64,000 nt of DNA from Mycobacterium sp. 852002-10029_SCH5224772 (GTDB taxonomy: Bacteria; Actinomycetota; Actinomycetes; Mycobacteriales; Mycobacteriaceae). Below, in pieces: positions 50,938-61,267 of this stretch. Location of the stretch: contig NZ_LZHT01000046.1 of assembly GCF_001667315.1 (NCBI RefSeq), positions 1 through 64,000 on the forward strand, read 5' to 3'. Below the pieces are notes generated by a model. The model did no database searches. It saw only the letters and a program-made list of their open reading frames with translations, and was not told where the DNA came from. The translations under genes and the position numbers were made by a program. Positions within the stretch are counted from its first letter, which is position 1. Each line of letters begins with the position of its first letter.

Positions 50938-51381
50938 GTGTCGAACATCGAAGACCGGACCCGCTTCCTGCGAACGCGCGTGTCGGCCGACGCGCGCAGC
51001 GCCGCCCGGACCCGCGCCGAGTTCGGAGCGTGGCTGAACCGGCATTTCTCGCTGTGCGCCGACCGCTTCAGCGATGTGCTCCTGGCGGTGAACGAAGCGA
51101 TCGCCAACGCCGCGGAGTTTGCTTACGTCGACGCGGCGCGGCGCGGGACGGTCGATGTGCGAGCGGCCTATGACGGCGACGCCGACACCCTCGCGGTGAC
51201 GGTCGCCGATCGCGGCCGCTGGCGGCAGAGGGCACCGGTGCATGGCCGGCAGCAGTTGCGCGGCCGCGGTATCCCGTTGATGGAGGCGCTTGCCGACGAA
51301 GCGGTCATCGATCACACTCCGCAGGGCACCCGCGTCATGTTGACCTGGACCGACCTGACCGTCCGGGCCTGCCACGTCTGA
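50938..51381 (+). CDS. anti-sigma factor, HATPase_c (SpoIIAB/RsbW-like) domain
   Basis: A 147-residue GHKL ATPase domain. The N box is NEAIANAAEFAY (52-63), where the typical Glu-His is replaced by Glu-Phe shifted by one; the G1 box is VADRGRW and the G2 region RGRGIPLMEALAD. It should bind ATP, phosphorylate the STAS antagonist and sequester a SigF-type sigma factor. The start is GTG 50938. It is convergent with the broken phosphotransferase gene. Confidence 0.88.
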   Translation: MSNIEDRTRFLRTRVSADARSAARTRAEFGAWLNRHFSLCADRFSDVLLAVNEAIANAAEFAYVDAARRGTVDVRAAYDGDADTLAVTVADRGRWRQRAPVHGRQQLRGRGIPLMEALADEAVIDHTPQGTRVMLTWTDLTVRACHV

Positions 51382-51390
51382 ACGCCCCGC

Positions 51391-52470
51391 CTACCCGGCC
51401 AGCACCTGCGCGATGCGTTCTTCGCGCGGCAGCACCGGGCCGTCGTCGAGAGGTTCGTCGATTCCGAGGTCGGTGAGCCCGGCTCTGGTCATCAGCGAGG
51501 TGCCGTAGGCGGCGAGCACGAGCTTTTGGTCGTCGCTGTGGCCGTCCTCGACCAGCATCGCGCCGATGAGGCAGATGACGGCCATCTTGTAGGCGTTGAA
51601 GGCCCGGTACCAAGGCCGGTTGGTGACGTTGATCCCGCTGGTCGACTCGTAGTGCGACAGCAGGGCGTCGATGGACAGCGCCGCGGGGTGGCTGTTGATT
51701 CCGACCGGCTGCATCCACAGCATCTCGAGCTAGCCGATGTCGGTGAGCGGGTCGCCGATGGTCGTCATCTCCCAATCGAAGACCGCGCTCACCTCGCCGG
51801 CGGTGAAGGCGAAGTTGCCCGGTTTCGCGTCGCCGTGCACCAGCGTGACCGTTGGGCACGGCTCGGGCTTGTCGGCGAGCAGGGCCCGATGGAGGCGCTC
51901 GAGGGCGGGTAGGCGGCCGCGCTTGACCCGGTTCATCTCCGCGGCCCAGTGGCCCAATTCGCGGTCCAGGTGGTTGGTGCCGACGTCCAGGGTGTCCAGC
52001 CCGGTCCGGGCGAGGTCGACGGTATGGATTGCGGCCAGCTGTTCGATCAGGCTCTGGCACATCCGAACCACCGTCTGGTCGGCGGCACCGGCCGGCGCCT
52101 CCATTTCGTACACCTCGCCGGCGACCCGTTCCATCACGAAGAACGGCCTACCGAGTACCTCGCCGGTGTGTTCGAGCCACAGCGCCCGCGGGACCCGGAC
52201 CGCAGTGTCCGCCAGCGCGCGCAGGATGGCGAACTGGCGCGCAAGGTCGTAGGGCTCCAGCAGTGCGGGTGGTTGGGGTCGCAGCCGCAACACCACGTCT
52301 TGCCGGTCGTCGCGACCGCCGCGCCGGGTGATGACGCTCGACGTCATCATCTCCGCTGAGTGCCCGAAGCTCACCCGGTCGATGCCCTCGAGACGGACGT
52401 CGTCGGCATCGGGCAGCTGGGCGCGCACCCAGTCGCTCAACCGTCGTTCCATATCGGCGTCCAAGGTCAC
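51391..52470 (-). pseudogene. aminoglycoside-phosphotransferase-fold protein interrupted by in-frame TAG
   Basis: The frame encodes a 359-residue phosphotransferase: catalytic VTLVHGDAKPGNFAF and the metal-binding VFDWEMTTIGDPLTDIG are present. At 51732-51730 (minus strand) a TAG follows DPLTDIG, and the same frame goes on with LEMLWMQPVGINSHPAALS. In related proteins a Trp stands there, so TGG to TAG is a single-base change. As read, translation ends after 246 residues, with the catalytic core kept but the last third lost; an ATG at 51723 could restart a 110-residue piece. The GTG start overlaps the stop of the upstream gene (GTGA). Confidence 0.85.
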
Positions 52471-53603
52471 TGCCCAACCCCGTCGTGGTCGTCCTGCAAG
52501 CGATCAACTGGGGTCTTGTCCTGGGTGAACGCGGACATATCCATCGCCGTCCAGTTGGGGTAGCGGGCATAGCCCTGGCCTCCGAGGAGCAATTCGAAAA
52601 TGCCCCAACCGGTCTCGCCGTCAAACTCGAACCGCATCAATTGGTCGAGCGCCATCGAATTGCCCTCGGTCTCGGACAGCTGCTCGAGATCGGTGCTGTC
52701 CCAAGTGAAGTGGATGAAGTAAGCACCGCCACCCAAGTCTTCGTATTGGCAGTGCGCCATGGGCAGCCCATAGTAGGCGTTGACCTGCTGGTGGGTTGCC
52801 TCGGCGATCACGCGGTGCGCCTCGCCGTCTTCGTCGGTGAACACGAGCACCGCGCGGCTGGGCCGCTTGCGGTCGCCGTCGAATTCGACCTCGTGCTCGA
52901 TCTTGACGAATCGTTTCGATAATGTCCCGTCGCCGTAGGTGATGCCTCCGTCGACGTAATTAACTGTGCCGTCCGAGGATTCGATGATCCACGCTTCGAT
53001 GGCATGGTCGTCGAACCCGGCGTCGAGCCACAACCAGAAGTCGATTTTGTCCGAGACCCGCACGCCGAAGGTGCGGTCGCGGCCGCCGTGAAAGCCGTCG
53101 ACGCTGACGCGTTCGCCGTCGATCTTCACCCAGCCGCTCCATCGCCCGGGTTCTTTCATGTGGTACATGTCGGCCAACATCTGGCCGTCCTTGCCTCGCA
53201 CTTTCATGGGCAACAGCTCCCACATCGGGGCGGTGGGCTCGTAGTAGAGCTCCCACTCGATTCCGGAGTTGTTGGGCTCGACGTCCAATCGCCACTTCTT
53301 CAGCGGCTCGACGCAGGTCCAGCGCATCGGTCCGGCGCTCAACTCGCCGCGGTCGTCCCCGGTGACCGGCCGCCCCGACAGCAGGTCCCAGTGCCGGCCG
53401 TCGGCGAGGCTGACCTTCACGTAACCCAGCCCGCTGCCGGTGTTCGGGTTGTTGCCGTAGCCGCTGGCCAGCAACATGGTGCCGTCCGGTGATGCGGCGA
53501 AGAAGTAGCACCGATCCGACCACGTCGGGTCCGGGTCGTGCACCTGGTCGAAGGTGGTCGGGAGCTGGTGGGTGAACGCTTCGTCCGCGGCGGAATACGC
53601 CAT
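52467..53603 (-). CDS. conserved protein, CrtC/AttH-like lipocalin-type fold (DUF7064/7065-like)
   Basis: A 378-residue, beta-rich, Trp-rich soluble protein (for example WSGWVKIDGERVSVDGFHGGRDRTFGVR, WLWLDAGFDDHAIEAWIIES). The order of segments resembles hydroxyneurosporene-synthase/AttH-type double lipocalins, which bind hydrophobic molecules. It is coupled with the phosphotransferase gene by a GTGA overlap, a common mycobacterial pairing. AAAGG precedes the ATG at 53603. Divergent from a TetR gene. The function is unknown. Confidence 0.75.
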   Translation of the reverse strand: MAYSAADEAFTHQLPTTFDQVHDPDPTWSDRCYFFAASPDGTMLLASGYGNNPNTGSGLGYVKVSLADGRHWDLLSGRPVTGDDRGELSAGPMRWTCVEPLKKWRLDVEPNNSGIEWELYYEPTAPMWELLPMKVRGKDGQMLADMYHMKEPGRWSGWVKIDGERVSVDGFHGGRDRTFGVRVSDKIDFWLWLDAGFDDHAIEAWIIESSDGTVNYVDGGITYGDGTLSKRFVKIEHEVEFDGDRKRPSRAVLVFTDEDGEAHRVIAEATHQQVNAYYGLPMAHCQYEDLGGGAYFIHFTWDSTDLEQLSETEGNSMALDQLMRFEFDGETGWGIFELLLGGQGYARYPNWTAMDMSAFTQDKTPVDRLQDDHDGVGQ

Positions 53604-53727
53604 CAAACGGCCTTTCTGGCTAGGTTTTCTCCCTGCGCTGCAAGGTGATTCATCGTCGGACTCCGATCGGTCCGGGCTGGCATATCCGATATCGAAGCAG
53701 CACAACGCATCCCGTAACATCGCCGCC

Positions 53728-54348
53728 ATGGAACCGAGCCGGCGGTGGGGCGACGACCGCGCGATCCTCGACGACGAGGAGGCCCGCAGACGCATCGTGG
53801 ATGCGGCGGGACGCTGCATCGTGCGGCGCGGAAACACCCAGTTCCGGATGGGCGAGGTCGCCGACGAGGCTGAAGTGTCGCGCTCGACGGTGTACCGCTA
53901 CTTTCCCGGCCGCGACGATGTGCTGCTGGGACTGATGCTGACGCGTGTGGACACCGCGCTCGGCGAACTGGTGCGCTCGCTGCCCGCGCCCGACGACCCC
54001 GTTCGATCGGTGCCCGAGATGGTGCTGGCGCGGGTGCAATCGGTGGAGGGCAACCCGTTGAACGAAGCGCTGTTCGCCGCCGAGAGCACCGCGGTGGCCG
54101 CGGCGCTCGAAAAGGGCTCCGAACCGATCGTCGAGCTGCTACTGCGGCATTACGGGCCACTGCTGGACCGCTGGAAGGCGGCGGGGCTGCTCTACCCCGA
54201 TGTCGAGTTCCGGTCGATCGTCCAGTGGTTGCACACCGCGACGATGTTTCTGCTTGCCCCCTCGTGGCGATACCGCCCGTTAGCCGACAAACGCGAATTC
54301 GTCGAACAGCTCGTCGTGAGGGCCCTGGTTCCACAGATCAGACAATAA
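53728..54348 (+). CDS. TetR family transcriptional regulator
   Basis: A 206-residue repressor: helix-turn-helix RMGEVADEAEVSRSTVYRYFPGRDDVLL and a normal C-terminal domain. TAACAT (53715-53720) lies seven bases before the ATG, so the mRNA is probably leaderless. Its last codons and stop form the left arm of a perfect palindrome (54337-54364) that stands before the phosphotransferase gene. It is also divergent from the lipocalin-like / phosphotransferase pair and may control both sides. Confidence 0.9.
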   Translation: MEPSRRWGDDRAILDDEEARRRIVDAAGRCIVRRGNTQFRMGEVADEAEVSRSTVYRYFPGRDDVLLGLMLTRVDTALGELVRSLPAPDDPVRSVPEMVLARVQSVEGNPLNEALFAAESTAVAAALEKGSEPIVELLLRHYGPLLDRWKAAGLLYPDVEFRSIVQWLHTATMFLLAPSWRYRPLADKREFVEQLVVRALVPQIRQ

Positions 54349-54364
54349 TCGTATATTGTCTGAT
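54337..54364. promoter_or_regulatory. palindromic operator overlapping the tetR stop codon
   Basis: ATCAGACAATA (54337-54347), six bases, TATTGTCTGAT (54354-54364): 11 perfect pairs. The left arm is part of the tetR coding sequence and includes two bases of its TAA. It is AT-rich against a GC-rich background and lies 87 bases before the phosphotransferase start. Confidence 0.7.
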
Positions 54365-54450
54365 GTCCAGACGTTCGAATGGTTTTCTCCGACGGCGTTG
54401 GTGCTGAGAACACTGCAGCGTCGCCGGCCTGCAAACCGGGATGGATGGAC

Positions 54451-55587
54451 ATGAAAACTCCTGTGGGACAAGCCTTCTCCTTCATTGGGCTGGCCGCTCA
54501 CCTCGGCCGGGGCGCCGGGCGGGTGGCCACCGATGCGGTGGTGGGCGGCCGGCTCGGGTTGCCGCGGACGGTCGAAGACATCGACCCCGCGGTCCTTTCC
54601 CGCGTCATGGGAACCACCGTCCGGTCAGTCCGCGTGCTGAGCAGGGACGCCGGTACATCCTCGCGCGGCCGGCTGGTGCTGACCGGCAAGGACGTCCCGG
54701 AGTCGGTGTTCGTCAAGGTCGCGGCGGAGAGCGCCGCCACCCGCCTGATGGGTGAACTCGGCCGCCTGGGGCACACCGAGGTGCGCTTCTACCGCCAGCT
54801 CGCGCCGCAGGTCATCGGCGTCCCCTACTGCTACGGCGCGACGTTCGATCCGTGGACGGGCCGGTACCTGCTGGTGCTGGAGGATCTCCCGGCGGAGTCG
54901 TACGAGTTCCCGGACACCTTGCACCCGCTGTCGACCGACCAGGCCAGCCTCATCGTCGAACTGCTGGCCGACCTGCACGCCACGTTCTGGGGCCGGTTGC
55001 CGCGCGACGGGCGTGGGCCCCTTGGCTGGCTTTACACGCCGTCGGGCGACGTGACGTCCCTGTTGACCGGCTCGCTGATGCACACCTCGATCAAGCGCCT
55101 TGCCGCACGCACGACGATTCCGGTGGAGAAGGGCACCTTCATCGCCGACAACTACCGCGCCGTCGCCGCGCTCATCGACACTCCCCCGCACACCGTCATG
55201 CACGGCGATGCCCATCCGGGCAACATGTACTTCCACGGCGGCAAGGCCGGACTGCTGGACTGGCAGGCGGTCCGACGCGGGCACCCCAGCCGCGAGCTGG
55301 CCTACACCCTGATCACCAGCCTGACCCCGCAGGACCGGCAGGCCAGCCAACGCGACCTGCTCGACGACTACCGGCGGGCGCTGGTGGCCGCCGGCGGCCC
55401 CGAGCTGGACCGCGACGACTTGTGGTTGCGGTTCCGCCAGGGCGCGCTGTACGCCTATGTCGCCCCGCTGATCACCACCGGGATGGGCGGAATGCAGGTC
55501 GAAGACATCGCCATGGAGGGCCTGCGGCGGGGCGTCGCCGCGCTCGACGATCTGGAAACCGTCGCCGCCCTGAAGAGTTCCCTCTAA
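54451..55587 (+). CDS. phosphotransferase (APH/choline kinase-fold) family protein
   Basis: A 378-residue kinase-fold protein. The catalytic loop VMHGDAHPGNMYF has His251 and Asp253, and the Mg-binding LLDWQAV has Asp270. VFVKVAAES holds the ATP Lys. Family members phosphorylate small hydroxylated compounds; many mycobacterial ones lie in lipid-catabolic clusters. The ATG 54451 has GGGATGG upstream; in-frame sequence to 54379 is less likely. It follows the tetR gene and palindrome. It is intact, unlike the homologue at 51391-52470. Confidence 0.85.
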   Translation: MKTPVGQAFSFIGLAAHLGRGAGRVATDAVVGGRLGLPRTVEDIDPAVLSRVMGTTVRSVRVLSRDAGTSSRGRLVLTGKDVPESVFVKVAAESAATRLMGELGRLGHTEVRFYRQLAPQVIGVPYCYGATFDPWTGRYLLVLEDLPAESYEFPDTLHPLSTDQASLIVELLADLHATFWGRLPRDGRGPLGWLYTPSGDVTSLLTGSLMHTSIKRLAARTTIPVEKGTFIADNYRAVAALIDTPPHTVMHGDAHPGNMYFHGGKAGLLDWQAVRRGHPSRELAYTLITSLTPQDRQASQRDLLDDYRRALVAAGGPELDRDDLWLRFRQGALYAYVAPLITTGMGGMQVEDIAMEGLRRGVAALDDLETVAALKSSL

Positions 55588-55632
55588 GCCTCGCGAATTC
55601 GGCTGAAGCTATTGCCTTCGGCGCACCAAGAG

Positions 55633-55655
55633 TTACGCTACCTACCGTAGCGAAA
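55633..55655. promoter_or_regulatory. palindrome upstream of amidohydrolase / Rieske operon
   Basis: TTACGCTAC-N5-GTAGCGAAA: eight of nine pairs, with a perfect core CGCTAC / GTAGCG (55636-55652). It lies 59 bases before the ATG at 55714. It looks like a TetR-type operator, but no regulator gene is adjacent on this side other than 53728-54348, whose own site is different. Confidence 0.5.
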
Positions 55656-55713
55656 TGCTGCGCGCCTTCTGCTCAGCCCTCCGACACAGCCCGCGGCGGC
55701 GAAGAGGAGTCTC

Positions 55714-57474
<1,761 letters not shown>

Positions 57475-57485
57475 GAGCTTGCTCG

Positions 57486-58814
57486 ATGGCAACGGCGCGC
57501 ACCCGCTCGCACGTCCAGGAGGATGCGATCGGCACCCCGCCGGAGACCCCAACGCTGGTGCCGGCCGAGCGGTACTACTCCCCCGCCTTCGCGGCGCTCG
57601 AAGTGGAGCGGATGTGGCCGAGGGTGTGGCAGCTGGCCTGCATGGTCGACCACGTCGCGGCGCCCGGCGACTATTTCGAGTACCGCTGTGGGCCCTACGG
57701 GGTGCTGATCGTCCACGATGACGATGGGGAGATCCGCGCGTTCCAGAACGTGTGCCGGCATCGCGGCAATTCGTTGTGCACCGGCTCGGGTTCGGGTCTG
57801 CGCGAGCTCAAGTGCGGCTATCACGGGTGGACCTGGAACCTGGCCGGCGCGCTCAAACGGGTGCCCGACCGCAAGGGCTTCGGGTCGCTGCGCATGTCCG
57901 ACTTTCCGCTGATACCGGCTCGCGTCGACACGTGGGCGGGGCTCGTCTTCGTCAACCTCGACCCGGGCGCCATGCCCCTGATCGAGTACCTGGAGGCGGT
58001 TCCCGATGACATCGCGTGGTGTCGTCTGGAGGACTTTCGCTGCTACGCCACGCTCACCGTCGACGTCGACGCCAACTGGAAAACGATCGCGGACGGCTAC
58101 AGCGAGACGTATCACATCCAGACCCTGCATCCCGAACTCCTGCGTTGCGTCGACGATATCCATGCGCCGCAACAGATTTGGGGCCATACCGGGAAGTCGG
58201 ATCAGCCCTACGGCGTGCAGAGCCCGCGCTTGGATGGCGCGCTGAGCGACGAAGAGGTGTGGGACGCCTACGTCTTCACGCAGGGTGCGCTGATGGGCGC
58301 CGCCGAGGGCACACCCTTCCCGGCCGACGAACTCCGGCCCGGCCAGACGGTCGCCGACCTGATCGCCGAGCGGACCCGCGCCTTCGCCGCGGGCCGCGGC
58401 GTCGACCTCGACTGGGCTGACACCGACCGAATGACCCGGCTGCACCAGTACAACGTGTTCCCCAACATGACGCTTCTGACCAATGCCGACCATCTGACCG
58501 TGATGTGTTCGCGCCCCGGTACCGATTCCGATCGCGGCGAACTGGTCATGTTCCTGATGACGCGGATGCCGGCGGGCGCGCCGCGCGCCAAGCCGACCGA
58601 TGTCCGCATGGCCGCCGAGGCGGCCGAGCCGGGTGTGGTGCTCACCCAGGACATCGCGGTGCTCCCCGGCCTGCAGCGCGGCATGCACCAGCCCGGCTTC
58701 ACGCATCTGGTGTTGTCCAGCGAGGAGCGCCGCGTGATCAACATGCACCGCAACCTGGAGCGCTACCTCGATCTGCCCACCGCCCAGCAAATGAGTGGCG
58801 GTTCGGCGAAATGA
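57486..58814 (+). CDS. Rieske aromatic ring-hydroxylating oxygenase, alpha subunit
   Basis: A 442-residue oxygenase. The Rieske [2Fe-2S] ligands are Cys90, His92, Cys110 and His113 (CRHRGNSLC, CGYHGW). The mononuclear iron site is DGYSETYHIQTLHPE with His210 and His215, plus a late Asp. It needs a reductase from elsewhere, as none is encoded here. Partnership with the amidohydrolase suggests oxidation of a nitrogen- or ring-bearing compound; steroid oxygenases such as KshA are distant relatives. Confidence 0.9.
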   Translation: MATARTRSHVQEDAIGTPPETPTLVPAERYYSPAFAALEVERMWPRVWQLACMVDHVAAPGDYFEYRCGPYGVLIVHDDDGEIRAFQNVCRHRGNSLCTGSGSGLRELKCGYHGWTWNLAGALKRVPDRKGFGSLRMSDFPLIPARVDTWAGLVFVNLDPGAMPLIEYLEAVPDDIAWCRLEDFRCYATLTVDVDANWKTIADGYSETYHIQTLHPELLRCVDDIHAPQQIWGHTGKSDQPYGVQSPRLDGALSDEEVWDAYVFTQGALMGAAEGTPFPADELRPGQTVADLIAERTRAFAAGRGVDLDWADTDRMTRLHQYNVFPNMTLLTNADHLTVMCSRPGTDSDRGELVMFLMTRMPAGAPRAKPTDVRMAAEAAEPGVVLTQDIAVLPGLQRGMHQPGFTHLVLSSEERRVINMHRNLERYLDLPTAQQMSGGSAK

Positions 58815-58865
58815 TCTCTCGCCACTTAATTCGTGTACACACGGCCAAAGTGGCCCCGGGAGATT

Positions 58866-58871
58866 TAGAAT
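58866..58871 (+). promoter_or_regulatory. -10 element TAGAAT, leaderless promoter
   Basis: TAGAAT ends seven bases before GTG 58879, and there is no ribosome binding site, so a leaderless transcript is expected. Confidence 0.45.
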
Positions 58872-58878
58872 CCCGCTT

Positions 58879-59259
58879 GTGATGACCCCGTCTTACCCCT
58901 GGGGGGACGATCGAGGGCAACTTTCGCGTCAGCTACGGCTGCGCTATGACACGCTCCGCCGAAGGCGGGCGCGGCGGCTGTGCCACAGTTTCGAACGGGT
59001 GGGTGTTCGAACGGCACCGGAGCGGCTGCGGGAAATGCTGGCGGGCGCGCCGCTGGCCGCTCATGAATTGATCAACGTGAACTTCGCGTTGATCGCGATT
59101 CAGCTCGACCGCGAGTCTCGCGCCGCGCGATACAAGCGGCTCAGGCAACGCGGAACCCGTTCGCTGATGTTCGCGGGCCTGATCATGGTGGTGCTGAACT
59201 TCCTCGTGTGCATGGCCTACGTCCTGCTGAACCTGGCCGAGCAATCGGCGACGCTGTAG
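58879..59259 (+). CDS. small protein with one C-terminal membrane helix, unknown function
   Basis: A 126-residue protein: an Arg-rich soluble part (RQLRLRYDTLRRRRARRL), a middle helix region (AHELINVNFALIAIQLDRE) and one membrane segment near the C-terminus (SLMFAGLIMVVLNFLVCMAYVLL). I do not know the family. GTG 58879 is the predicted leaderless start; ATG 58882 is the next codon. Convergent with the response regulator gene. Confidence 0.7.
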   Translation: MMTPSYPWGDDRGQLSRQLRLRYDTLRRRRARRLCHSFERVGVRTAPERLREMLAGAPLAAHELINVNFALIAIQLDRESRAARYKRLRQRGTRSLMFAGLIMVVLNFLVCMAYVLLNLAEQSATL

Positions 59260-59263
59260 ACCT

Positions 59264-59920
59264 TCAGCGCGGGGCGACGATGCCGTTGTCGTACGCGTAG
59301 ACGATTGCGGCGGCGCGGTCGCGCAGGTCGAGCTTGCCGAAGATCCGCCCGATGTGGCTTTTGACGGTGACACCGGAAATGAAGAGCTGGCCTGCGATCT
59401 CGGTATTGGACAGGCCCTGGCCGATCAATGTCAGGACGTCGAGCTCGCGGGTGGTCAGCTCGGCGATCGCGGTGCCGCGCGGGCCGGGGGCCGCCTTGCG
59501 GTATGTGGTGAGCACGCGCGAGGTCACCGCCGGATCCAGGTAACTGTCACCCCTGGCGACCGCGCGCACCGCGCGGATCAGCTCCTCGGCGGACGAGTCT
59601 TTGAGCACGAAGCCGGCTGCGCCGGCGCGCAGCGCCCCGGACAACAGCTCCTCCTCGTTGAAAGTGGTGAGCGCAAGCACCGGCGGCCTGCCGCCCAGCC
59701 GGCGTGTCGCCTCGATGCCGTCGACGCGACGCATCCGCAGGTCCATCACGACGACGTCGGGCCGGTGCTCGGCTACCGCGGCGGGCACCTCGTCACCGTC
59801 GGCGCACTCCGCGACGATGACGAAACCGTCCTTGCGGCGCAGGATTCGGCGCAGGCCCGAACGCACGAGATCCTGGTCGTCGACGAGCAGCACGGTGATC
59901 TCGGGCGTCGGGTCGGTCAT
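59264..59920 (-). CDS. NarL/LuxR family response regulator
   Basis: A 218-residue regulator. The receiver domain has the acidic pair VDDQD at 13-17, phospho-Asp60 in VVVMDLRM and the Lys in FVLKDS. The C-terminal LuxR-type helix-turn-helix (ELTTRELDVLTLIGQGLSNTEIA, then VTVKSHIGRIFGKL) binds DNA. Its ATG overlaps the stop of the sensor kinase gene (ATGA). Confidence 0.93.
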   Translation of the reverse strand: MTDPTPEITVLLVDDQDLVRSGLRRILRRKDGFVIVAECADGDEVPAAVAEHRPDVVVMDLRMRRVDGIEATRRLGGRPPVLALTTFNEEELLSGALRAGAAGFVLKDSSAEELIRAVRAVARGDSYLDPAVTSRVLTTYRKAAPGPRGTAIAELTTRELDVLTLIGQGLSNTEIAGQLFISGVTVKSHIGRIFGKLDLRDRAAAIVYAYDNGIVAPR

Positions 59921-61134
59921 TGCTTGCACCACCACGGTCGCCAGGTGGTGTCACCTTCGCGCAGCGGTATCTCGGCGCACACCGACCACCCGTCTCGGGT
60001 CGGGCCGACGTCGATCGCACCGCCGAGCAGGTCGACGCGCTGGCGCATGCCGCGCAGCCCGCGCCCCTCCGGTGATTTCGTGGCGGCGACTGCGGCCGGA
60101 ACCTGATTGCTGACCGCAAGCCGTGCCGACGCCGGCGAAATATCGAGCACCACACTGGCTTTCGATTCGGGCACATGCTTGGCGACGTTGGCCAGCGACT
60201 CCTGGGTGATGCGGTAGAGCGCGAGGCCGACCGCGGGCGACACGTGATCGGTCGGTCCTTCGGCGCACAGCGTGACGGCCAGGCCGGCTTGCTGAAAGCC
60301 CTCGACGAGCGCCGAGACATCGTCGATGCCGGGTTCGGGCGTGGTCTGCGCCGTTTTGGTCGGCCAATTGTCGAGCAGCCCGACGGTACGACGGATGTCG
60401 GCCATCGCCTGCCGGCCGAGCTTCTCGGCCTGTTCCAGCGCATCGACCGCGTCGTCGACGTCGCGGTCCTGCTGCAGCGCGCGGCGCGCACCGGTCACAT
60501 GCAACAGGGTGATGCTGAGCGAATGCGCGATCACGTCGTGCACTTCGCGCGCGATGCGCCGGCGTTCGTCGGCGGCCGCGTGCTCGGCGAGCTTGTCCTG
60601 CGCCTCGATTTGTTCGGCCAGCAGCAGCCGTTGGGTGCGCATCAGGTAGCCGAGCAGCCAGGCCACCGCGATGAAACCCAGGTATAACGCCACCGCGTCG
60701 AGGCGGTGTAGCGCGGACGCGATGAGCAACATCGCGGCCGCGGACGCGGTGGCCAGGAAACCCCCCAGGACCGACGCCAACGTCGCGACGGTCAAGACCA
60801 TCAGGACCAAAAAGGCCGGTGCGAAATCGGCATGAATGGGCGTCGATGTGGCGAAGAGCGTGAGCGCGGCGGCCGCCGACCAGGTCGCCCATAACGGTCC
60901 CGGGATGATCTTCATGTTGAAGACGAAGAACATCACCTCTGGCGATAGGGCAAGGGCGAACGCGGTCAGCGCCACGGGCCAATCGGACACGGGTCGCTGC
61001 AGCGTTCCGATCACGCCGCCGAGCACGAGGACGGCGTCGACCGCGATCAGCGACGTCCACGTGATGCCGACGGGAATCAGCTCGCTGCGCCGACGAAGCT
61101 GTTCCCGCGCGTAATCCGCTACGGCACGCAACAT
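59917..61134 (-). CDS. sensor histidine kinase (HisKA_3 type)
   Basis: A 405-residue membrane kinase. Residues about 20-165 hold five or six hydrophobic helices with very short loops, so the signal is probably sensed in the membrane. The phospho-acceptor His199 is in RRRIAREVHDVIAHSL. The ATPase domain has ITQESLANVAKH (N box) and EGRGLRGMRQRVDLLGG (G box). It phosphorylates the LuxR-type regulator encoded next. AGGA precedes the ATG. The target genes are unknown; the divergent small gene and MMPL transporter are candidates. Confidence 0.92.
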   Translation of the reverse strand: MLRAVADYAREQLRRRSELIPVGITWTSLIAVDAVLVLGGVIGTLQRPVSDWPVALTAFALALSPEVMFFVFNMKIIPGPLWATWSAAAALTLFATSTPIHADFAPAFLVLMVLTVATLASVLGGFLATASAAAMLLIASALHRLDAVALYLGFIAVAWLLGYLMRTQRLLLAEQIEAQDKLAEHAAADERRRIAREVHDVIAHSLSITLLHVTGARRALQQDRDVDDAVDALEQAEKLGRQAMADIRRTVGLLDNWPTKTAQTTPEPGIDDVSALVEGFQQAGLAVTLCAEGPTDHVSPAVGLALYRITQESLANVAKHVPESKASVVLDISPASARLAVSNQVPAAVAATKSPEGRGLRGMRQRVDLLGGAIDVGPTRDGWSVCAEIPLREGDTTWRPWWCKQ

Positions 61135-61255
61135 CGTCCAATCCTAGAAGAGCTTGCCGCCTCGTCACATCATGCCGGGGTCGGCACCCGTCTCCGCCCC
61201 TGGTAGGAGACAAAGACTGCACTTCGGCACGACGCGCGGCAGGCGGCCGCTTTCC

Positions 61256-61261
61256 TACCGT
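61256..61261 (+). promoter_or_regulatory. -10 element TACCGT, leaderless promoter
   Basis: TACCGT followed by six bases and ATG 61268, the same spacing as at 26922. No ribosome binding site. Confidence 0.45.
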
Positions 61262-61267
61262 CGAGGC

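Noticed and set aside
51730..51732. TAG decoded as pyrrolysine or programmed readthrough
   Set aside because: Pyrrolysine decoding is not known in mycobacteria, and a simple TGG to TAG change fits the family alignment.
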